9,455 nucleotides of DNA from Ruminococcus sp. UBA3855. Lineage in GTDB: Bacteria; Bacillota; Clostridia; Oscillospirales; Ruminococcaceae. The stretch is taken from NCBI GenBank assembly GCA_002392545.1, contig DGHF01000225.1, positions 1-9,455 of the forward strand, in the 5' to 3' direction. The position numbers and the translations under genes were made by a program. This document shows, in pieces, positions 5,393 to 9,455 of this stretch (position 1 is the first letter of the stretch; each line of letters opens with the position of its first letter). Under the pieces are notes generated by a model that made no database searches, was not told the DNA's origin, and saw only the letters and a program-made list of their open reading frames with translations.

Positions 5393-7594
5393 TCAGGAAT
5401 CATTTTTCCCACGGCGGTATTCTGTGGGAGTAACACCGAATTCCTTCTTAAAAGTGCGCATGAAATGGGAATAATCATATCCGCATTTTCGGGCGATTTC
5501 CTGCAAAGTGTCGGAAGTATGGAGCAAGAGCCATTTAGCGTGCTCAAGTTTGCTCCGGTGAATATCGCTTGCACAGCTGACCCCGAAAGCCTTTTGATAA
5601 ATCCGGTGAAAATAGGAACTGCTGATGTTTAATTGTTCACTGCACGTTGCAAGCGTCCAGTTTCTTTCAGGGTATTTGTAGATACTCCGGCGCAGTTCGG
5701 ACAAATCCTCATAATGGAGCTGTTCGGAATAAGTCGGGAGGGATGATTTCGCCTTTGAAAGCAAAGCCACCGCAGAGCGTAAAGCCTCTTCCGCAGTGAA
5801 AGGCATCTTTGTTTCTGTCTGTAAAGCATACTGCAAAGGTAAATGATTCTGACTGTGCATTTTCTGATACTGCTCAAATTGTTCCCTGATGTCCTGCACC
5901 AGTAAATGATGATACCTTGAATTTTCGGGTTCACTTCCCAGAATGAGAAAATCCCCGTCCCCTGCCCGAAGGCATTTTTCTTTATGACTGCATGTATTTT
6001 GGAGCTGTTCAGCGAAAGCGACAATCAGTTTATCTTTTTCAAGGCTTCCATAAGCTTCCGTAAGGCGGTACAGTCCATTGATAGAAAAGGCAATCCAGAA
6101 ACATTGTTCATTCTGCAATCTTGCCTGACGGCGGTAATCTTCCCACAGATGCGAAATACTTTTCAGGTTATAAAGTCCTGTCATGGTGTCACGGATTTGG
6201 GTTAGTAAATTATGATAGGCAAGGCTTTTCAAGGCATTCTGCACACGCAGGAATTCCAGTGCATTATTGACCTCCCGACAAAAGCGCAGATATTGTGGAG
6301 TGAAACTGTTTGCAATCCCATAATAGCGGAGAATGGAATACCCGAAACACCTGTCAAGAAAATGCACTGCTGTGAAAAATGTAACAGACGGTTCAGGAAG
6401 TTTTTTCGCAAATGGCGGAATCATTTCGTCAAGTGAAAAAATTTCATAACTTCCATTGTATTCTGTTTTGAGCATCTGACTGGAATAATCATGTGTTCTA
6501 TAGCCAACTTCCCCGCTTGTGCCTCCTCTGTCCCAGTCGGTACAGAGACAAAGGATATAATAATAATGTTCCACACATTCCGGTTCAAGAAAAACGAATG
6601 TATTTTCATAGATGGTTCGTATCAGGCTGTCAAGGCTGTTGCAGGAAAGCAGTTTTGTTGAAAGATTGGTGTCGAGGTAATCGCTTTCTAATTTTCGCAG
6701 ATTGAAATTTCTCATATCCATAGGAAGGGCATTTTCATGACATCCGCAACTTTCCCGACAGCAAAGAACTCCGTTTTCCTGCACATGAGGGGCGATGCTT
6801 TCCCCTGTGACCATCTCCCGAAGGAGTGCAAAGGCATTTCGTCCTAATTGTTGCCAAGATGTGTAGAACGTTGTCACTTGTGGGGAATGCAGTTCTGATT
6901 CTGTCGAGCCGTCGTATCCGGTGACACGGATTTCATCAGGCACGGAAATGCCACGCTCCGCCAGCGCATCACAGAGAGATGTTGCCATTGCATCATTGGC
7001 GCAGACAATGCCGTCCGGCTTTTCTCTTGAGCCGTCTGCAATGTCCTGAGCAAGTTCCTGAGCTGAGTACACCCAGAAATCCCCGTAGACTGCATCACTC
7101 TCATGAAACGGAATTCCGGCTTCTTTCAAGGCATCCTGAAACCCTGCGAGACGTTCCATGGAAACAGGCTTGTTTTCAGGACCTGTCAGGCAAACCAGTT
7201 TCCGGCATCCGTGCGCTTGAATGAGGTGTCTTGTGACCTCTGCCATTTCGGCACGGTCATGAAACCAGATAGATGTAAAAGGTCTTGACTCCATCCCGAC
7301 ACGGACAACCGGAATCGGGCAGTTTTCCTGTAAAAAGCGTTCAATAAAATTCCAGTATTCCATGGAAGAAAACGTATAGGGGAGAAAAATAATCCCGTCC
7401 AGCAAAGAAAAATTGATGACATTAAATAAATTTTCTTCTCCTATGGTAGAACGCTGTTCGGGTGTCTCCTCTGTCAGGGTGAAAACGTATGCACTGACCC
7501 CTTGAAAAAATGCTTCATCCAGAATTCCGGAAAGCTGGAGGCGGTTTATATCCTGATAACATCTCCCCATAATAATACCGATACGCTTTTGCAT
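5393..7594 (-). CDS. Hybrid regulator: sugar-binding, GAF-like, degenerate GGDEF and AraC HTH domains
   Basis: A 733-residue cytoplasmic regulator. Residues 4-285 form a LacI/GalR-type periplasmic-binding-like sensor (RIGIIMG, DGIIFLPY, CANDAMA at 198-204, VTGYDGS at 224-230) without the usual N-terminal LacI helix-turn-helix, and end in the Cys-rich CCRESCGC at 278-285. Residues about 300-450 look GAF-like. Residues about 466-620 have a GGDEF layout: RDTMTGLYN at 468-476, then RAGDGDF at 543-549 where active enzymes have RxGGDEF. The signature reads GDGDF, and the DxD metal motif is replaced by SIN (504-506), so cyclase activity is unlikely. Residues about 632-728 are an AraC-type double helix-turn-helix (TLATCSEQLNISSSYFHRIYQKAFG, then LQEIARKCGYDYSHFMRTFKKEFGVTP), the DNA-binding end. 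AGGAGGA (7599-7605 on +) supports the start. It lies 23 bases after the XRE gene, hence one operon. The likely ligand is a sugar; a pectin product is inferred only from the nearby lyase. Confidence 0.9.
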   Translation of the reverse strand: MQKRIGIIMGRCYQDINRLQLSGILDEAFFQGVSAYVFTLTEETPEQRSTIGEENLFNVINFSLLDGIIFLPYTFSSMEYWNFIERFLQENCPIPVVRVGMESRPFTSIWFHDRAEMAEVTRHLIQAHGCRKLVCLTGPENKPVSMERLAGFQDALKEAGIPFHESDAVYGDFWVYSAQELAQDIADGSREKPDGIVCANDAMATSLCDALAERGISVPDEIRVTGYDGSTESELHSPQVTTFYTSWQQLGRNAFALLREMVTGESIAPHVQENGVLCCRESCGCHENALPMDMRNFNLRKLESDYLDTNLSTKLLSCNSLDSLIRTIYENTFVFLEPECVEHYYYILCLCTDWDRGGTSGEVGYRTHDYSSQMLKTEYNGSYEIFSLDEMIPPFAKKLPEPSVTFFTAVHFLDRCFGYSILRYYGIANSFTPQYLRFCREVNNALEFLRVQNALKSLAYHNLLTQIRDTMTGLYNLKSISHLWEDYRRQARLQNEQCFWIAFSINGLYRLTEAYGSLEKDKLIVAFAEQLQNTCSHKEKCLRAGDGDFLILGSEPENSRYHHLLVQDIREQFEQYQKMHSQNHLPLQYALQTETKMPFTAEEALRSAVALLSKAKSSLPTYSEQLHYEDLSELRRSIYKYPERNWTLATCSEQLNISSSYFHRIYQKAFGVSCASDIHRSKLEHAKWLLLHTSDTLQEIARKCGYDYSHFMRTFKKEFGVTPTEYRRGKNDS

Positions 7595-7617
7595 GGCTTC
7601 CTCCTGAAAGTATGCCC

Positions 7618-7860
7618 TTAGCTTGCCTTGCGTTCCTCCTGACAGCGTCCTGTCAGATAGTCCAGACTCGTCCCGAAGGTGTCCGCAATGACTACCAGCA
7701 CTTCCACAGGCATTGCATGAACGCCACGCTCATAATTTGCATAGGTTCTGCGACTGATACACAGCTTTTCCGCCATCTGGTTTTGTGTATAGTGCTCTTT
7801 TTTGCGAAGGGCCTTGATTCTCTTAAACATAACTTCTCTTGTTTCCATATAATTTTCCAT
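7618..7860 (-). CDS. Small XRE-family transcriptional regulator
   Basis: An 80-residue DNA-binding protein consisting of little more than one XRE/Cro-type helix-turn-helix: MFKRIKALRKKEHYTQNQMAEKLCISRRTYANYERG at about 11-46 holds the first helices and the recognition helix (ISRRTYANYE), followed by MPVEVLVVIADTFGTSLDYLTGR, the typical closing helices. The frame stays open upstream as far as a TTG at 8022, but that start has no ribosome binding site. The ATG at 7860 has AGGAGGA (7869-7875 on +) eight bases away, so I chose it. It is the first gene of the - strand operon and precedes the large sensor-regulator by 23 bases. A local repressor role, perhaps autoregulation and control of the divergent pectate lyase, is inference. 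Confidence 0.9.
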   Translation of the reverse strand: MENYMETREVMFKRIKALRKKEHYTQNQMAEKLCISRRTYANYERGVHAMPVEVLVVIADTFGTSLDYLTGRCQEERKAS

Positions 7861-7868
7861 AGTGAAAA

Positions 7869-7875
7869 TCCTCCT
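7869..7875 (-). promoter_or_regulatory. Ribosome binding site deciding the XRE gene start
   Basis: AGGAGGA on the - strand (TCCTCCT on +) ends eight bases before the ATG at 7860. It makes this start far more likely than the upstream in-frame TTG at 8022, which has no purine-rich site before it. Confidence 0.85.
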
Positions 7876-8022
7876 CTGTATAATCAGTAAAAGGTACAAG
7901 AAATGCACCTCTACCCAATAAGACAGATAAACGGAACAAAATATGACACTTTCCCGAAAATTTCTTTCAGGTTTGTAGGAATTCACAAAAAATATACTCT
8001 CACAAGAATGACTTTTATACAA

Positions 8023-8039
8023 TTCAGAATATACCTGAA
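8023..8039. repeat. Inverted repeat at the XRE transcript start
   Basis: TTCAG at 8023-8027 and CTGAA at 8035-8039 are perfect 5-bp arms with a seven-base spacer. The site covers roughly +1 to +17 of the predicted - strand transcript, where a repressor would block transcription. XRE proteins commonly bind short palindromes of this kind, so autoregulation is plausible, but the arms are short. Confidence 0.4.
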
Positions 8040-8046
8040 CAATATT

Positions 8047-8075
8047 ATTCTATCATTTTTAGGCTTTTTTGTCAA
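8047..8075 (-). promoter_or_regulatory. Sigma-A promoter for the XRE-regulator operon
   Basis: On the - strand TTGACA (8075-8070) is followed by 17 bases and TAGAAT (8052-8047), with TG one base before the -10. The match is 11 of 12 consensus positions at ideal spacing. The predicted start near 8040 leaves a leader of about 180 bases before the ATG at 7860, long for a simple regulator operon. Confidence 0.87.
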
Positions 8076-8131
8076 GTAAATGTGCGGATTTTGTGCAGAG
8101 TGTTAATTTTGGATGGGAAAATTTATGCACA

Positions 8132-8170
8132 TTGCATTTTGAGAATTATTTCTGCAACAACAAAATGCAA
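8132..8170. repeat. Perfect 10-bp inverted repeat
   Basis: TTGCATTTTG at 8132-8141 is the exact reverse complement of CAAAATGCAA at 8161-8170, with a 19-base spacer. No T tract follows on either strand, so it does not look like a terminator. It lies between the two divergent promoters, about 57 bases upstream of the XRE -35 and 122 bases upstream of the pectate lyase -35. Centre-to-centre spacing of the arms is 29 bases, nearly three helical turns, which suits a dimeric regulator. Confidence 0.6.
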
Positions 8171-8218
8171 CCCCATTCTAATCGACAATAGTCAAAAAAA
8201 TAACTGATTTTTTAGCAA

Positions 8219-8234
8219 GTTAAATATATCAACT
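8219..8234 (+). repeat. Direct repeat, copy 1
   Basis: The 16 bases GTTAAATATATCAACT match copy 2 at 8278-8293 at 14 of 16 positions. The copies are 59 bases apart, start to start. AraC-family regulators usually bind directly repeated sites, so this could be an upstream binding site; chance in AT-rich DNA cannot be excluded. Confidence 0.5.
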
Positions 8235-8277
8235 TATACATTTTTGTGAAATTTGAACAAAAGAAATAATAAAATTC

Positions 8278-8293
8278 GTTAAATATACCAATT
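8278..8293 (+). repeat. Direct repeat, copy 2, overlapping the pectate lyase -35
   Basis: GTTAAATATACCAATT differs from copy 1 at two positions. Its last two bases are the first two bases of the predicted -35 TTGTAA (8292-8297). That is the usual place for an AraC-type activator site next to a promoter with a weak -35. Confidence 0.5.
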
Positions 8294-8320
8294 GTAATTT
8301 CAGGCAAAATCTGCTATAAT
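8292..8320 (+). promoter_or_regulatory. Promoter of the pectate lyase gene
   Basis: TTGTAA at 8292-8297 is a weak -35 (4 of 6), then 17 bases, then a perfect TATAAT at 8315-8320 with an extended TGC just before it. Transcription should start near 8327. A strong -10 with a poor -35 is typical of an activator-dependent promoter, which agrees with the repeat overlapping the -35. Confidence 0.82.
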
Positions 8321-8326
8321 GTATCT

Positions 8327-8406
8327 AGCATCGGATAGCGGAGATTCGGGACAAAGGGGATTTCCGCCAATTGAAAAGAACAGATTTGAATAATGGGTTT
8401 CCGATG
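8327..8406 (+). ncRNA. Structured 5' leader of the pectate lyase mRNA, class unknown
   Basis: CATCGGA at 8329-8335 pairs perfectly with TCCGATG at 8400-8406 to form a 7-bp closing stem that starts two bases from the predicted 5' end of the transcript. Inside it, 8338-8347 pairs with 8358-8367 as a 10-bp hairpin with two wobbles around a ten-base loop GGGACAAAGG. The segment 8368-8399 has no strong local stem of its own. The folded unit ends six bases before the ribosome binding site. It could be a cis-regulatory RNA or a 5' stem that protects the mRNA. I do not recognise a known riboswitch consensus in it. Confidence 0.55.
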
Positions 8407-8412
8407 AAACAG

Positions 8413-8419
8413 AAAGGGG
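8413..8419 (+). promoter_or_regulatory. Ribosome binding site of the pectate lyase gene
   Basis: AAAGGGG lies nine bases before the ATG at 8429 and six bases after the closing stem of the folded leader. Later in-frame ATGs at 8435 and 8444 would be too far away, so 8429 is the preferred start. The same seven bases also occur at 8353-8359 inside the leader hairpin. Confidence 0.75.
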
Positions 8420-8428
8420 CTAATTGCC

Positions 8429-9455
8429 ATGAAGATGAATGCTATGAAAAAGGTTCTTGCTTCTCTGCTTGCAACTGCAACTGTGCTTTGCTCAATGTCT
8501 GCAACTGTAGCCAGTGCAGTAGATGTGAAGACGGCTAACAATGTGAGCATCACAGCCGGTGCGTCTGCATCCGTGCAGATTCTCGCTTCTGAGGGCTATG
8601 AAGAAGCAGGTTATGTACAGTGGGGAGCTGTATCCGGCGCAGACGGTTACAACGTTTACGCAGACGGAACACAGATTGATTCTATGCTGATTCGCCAGTA
8701 CAGTGGTTATTTCCGTGCTGATGCGGTAGGTCTGAAAGCTGGTAGCCATACCCTGAAAGTCGTTCCGACAACAGGCGGAAAGGAAGATACTTCCAAGGCT
8801 GCTGAAACAAAAGTAACTGTCATTGCAAACGACCGTTCCGGTTTCGGCTGGGTGAATGGTACTTCTTCCGGTGCTTACAATGAAGACGGTACACTGAAAT
8901 CCAATGCGACTGTCGTTTATGTAACAGATAAGACCAAGGATTCTGTCAAGGTAACATTACCCGACAAAAAGGGCAACAATGTAGAGCTGACAGGCATTCA
9001 GAATATTATTACTGGTCTGAAAAGCAATACCAAGGTTGGTCCTGTCTGCATCCGTTTCATTGGCAATATCACAGACCCGTCCACTCTGACAAAGGGTGAT
9101 TTGTACATTGATGCAGCAAGCTGTGGTTTGACAGTGGAAGGTGTCGGCACAGATACCACTTTCAACGGCTTTGGTCTGGTAATGAAGAACAGCTCTAATG
9201 TTGAAGTTCGTAACATTGGTTTCATGAACTGCAACAGCTCCGAGGGCGATAACTGCGGATTACAGCAGGGCAATGACCATGTTTGGGTACACCACTGCGA
9301 TATGTTCTATGGTGATGCCGGCACAGATGCTGACCAAGTAAAGGGCGACGGCGCACTCGATACTAAGACTTCTACTTACATTACACATTCCTATAACCAT
9401 TTCTGGGACAATGGTAAGTGCAATTTGCAGGGTATGAAGTCCGAAAGCACTGATA
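8429..9455 (+). CDS. Secreted pectate lyase, family PL1-like (partial, 3' end missing)
   Basis: The frame is open for 342 codons to the right edge, so only the N-terminal part is seen. Residues 1-30 form a signal peptide (MKMNAMKKVL, hydrophobic core, ASA before VDVK). Residues about 38-132 look like a fibronectin type III-like domain (GYVQWGAVSGADGYNVYADG at 61-80, LKAGSHTLKVVP). From about 136 a pectate lyase parallel beta-helix begins: GFGLVMKNSSNVEVRNIGF at 247-265, HVWVHHCDMF at 284-293 in place of the usual VWIDHC, and GDGALDTKTSTYITHSYNHF at 306-325, followed by DNGKCNLQG at 327-335, the family's strand before the catalytic arginine, which lies beyond the window. Such enzymes cleave polygalacturonate outside the cell by beta-elimination with calcium. 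A dockerin further on is likely but not visible. It diverges from the XRE/AraC-hybrid operon, which probably regulates it. Confidence 0.9.
   Translation, partial: MKMNAMKKVLASLLATATVLCSMSATVASAVDVKTANNVSITAGASASVQILASEGYEEAGYVQWGAVSGADGYNVYADGTQIDSMLIRQYSGYFRADAVGLKAGSHTLKVVPTTGGKEDTSKAAETKVTVIANDRSGFGWVNGTSSGAYNEDGTLKSNATVVYVTDKTKDSVKVTLPDKKGNNVELTGIQNIITGLKSNTKVGPVCIRFIGNITDPSTLTKGDLYIDAASCGLTVEGVGTDTTFNGFGLVMKNSSNVEVRNIGFMNCNSSEGDNCGLQQGNDHVWVHHCDMFYGDAGTDADQVKGDGALDTKTSTYITHSYNHFWDNGKCNLQGMKSESTD

Larger units (their letters stand above)
7861..8428. other. 568-bp divergent control region
   Basis: This AT-rich region separates the start codons of the XRE gene (-) and the pectate lyase gene (+). 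It holds no convincing protein-coding frame. It contains a promoter in each direction (8047-8075 on -, 8292-8320 on +), a leader of about 180 bases for the XRE transcript, an inverted repeat around 8132-8170, a direct repeat at 8219-8234 and 8278-8293, and a folded leader at about 8327-8406. The positions suit one or more regulators acting on both promoters. Confidence 0.75.

Noticed and set aside
5629..7422. Several open frames of 60-131 codons on both strands within the large regulator gene
   Set aside because: They overlap a gene with continuous recognisable domains, lack ribosome binding sites and have no domain signal, so they are out-of-frame shadows.
7861..8022. N-terminal extension of the XRE protein to a TTG at 8022
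   Set aside because: No ribosome binding site precedes the TTG, the extra 54 residues show no domain, and the ATG at 7860 has a well-placed AGGAGGA.
8132..8175. The 10-bp inverted repeat as an intrinsic terminator
   Set aside because: The spacer is 19 bases, the stem is AT-rich, and neither strand has a T tract after it.
8327..8428. A c-di-GMP riboswitch, considered because of the GGDEF module next door
   Set aside because: The leader lacks the conserved GEMM-I and c-di-GMP-II sequence elements, and the GGDEF module itself looks inactive.
1..9455. CRISPR arrays, tRNA or rRNA genes and insertion sequences
   Set aside because: No regularly spaced repeats, no cloverleaf or rRNA-like segments, and no transposase or terminal repeats were seen on either strand.

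Overview
The window looks like a low-to-medium GC Gram-positive gut or rumen anaerobe of the Ruminococcus / Oscillospiraceae type. The evidence is a secreted protein ending in a type I dockerin (cellulosome anchoring module), a secreted family-1-like pectate lyase, AGGAGG-type ribosome binding sites throughout and near-consensus sigma-A promoters. This is inference from gene content; no taxonomic marker is present.

Layout. (1) 1-830, + strand: a very AT-rich gene for a tandem SUKH-3-type immunity protein, probably cut off from its toxin module by the left edge. Its base composition differs sharply from everything after it, so a horizontally acquired segment appears to end near 830-870. (2) 871-4168, + strand: one strong promoter drives a 92-residue helical protein whose N-terminal part resembles NHLP-type leader peptides. 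A C(UUCG)G hairpin follows, then a YbaK-type Cys-tRNA(Pro) deacylase, and a secreted DUF4874/DUF4832 - CBM9-like - Ig-like - dockerin protein that overlaps the deacylase gene by ATGA. (3) 4268-8075, - strand: transcribed right to left, a small XRE repressor-like protein, a large sensor-regulator (sugar-binding domain, GAF-like region, degenerate GGDEF, AraC helix-turn-helix) and a DHH/DHHA1 phosphoesterase with its own consensus promoter, ending at a strong terminator shared with the convergent dockerin gene. (4) 7861-8428: a 568-bp divergent control region with a promoter for each side, a 10-bp inverted repeat, a 16-bp direct repeat touching the pectate lyase -35, and a compact structured leader RNA. 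(5) 8429-9455, + strand: the start of the pectate lyase gene, running off the right edge.

Working model (inference): the XRE protein and the LacI-sensor/AraC-DNA-binding regulator control the divergent pectate lyase gene, and perhaps other plant-cell-wall genes, in response to a pectin-derived sugar. The most distinctive signals are the folded 5' leader of the pectate lyase mRNA, which closes from the predicted transcript 5' end to just before the ribosome binding site and matches no riboswitch class I recognise, and the four-part regulator with a GGDEF domain that has lost its catalytic signature.
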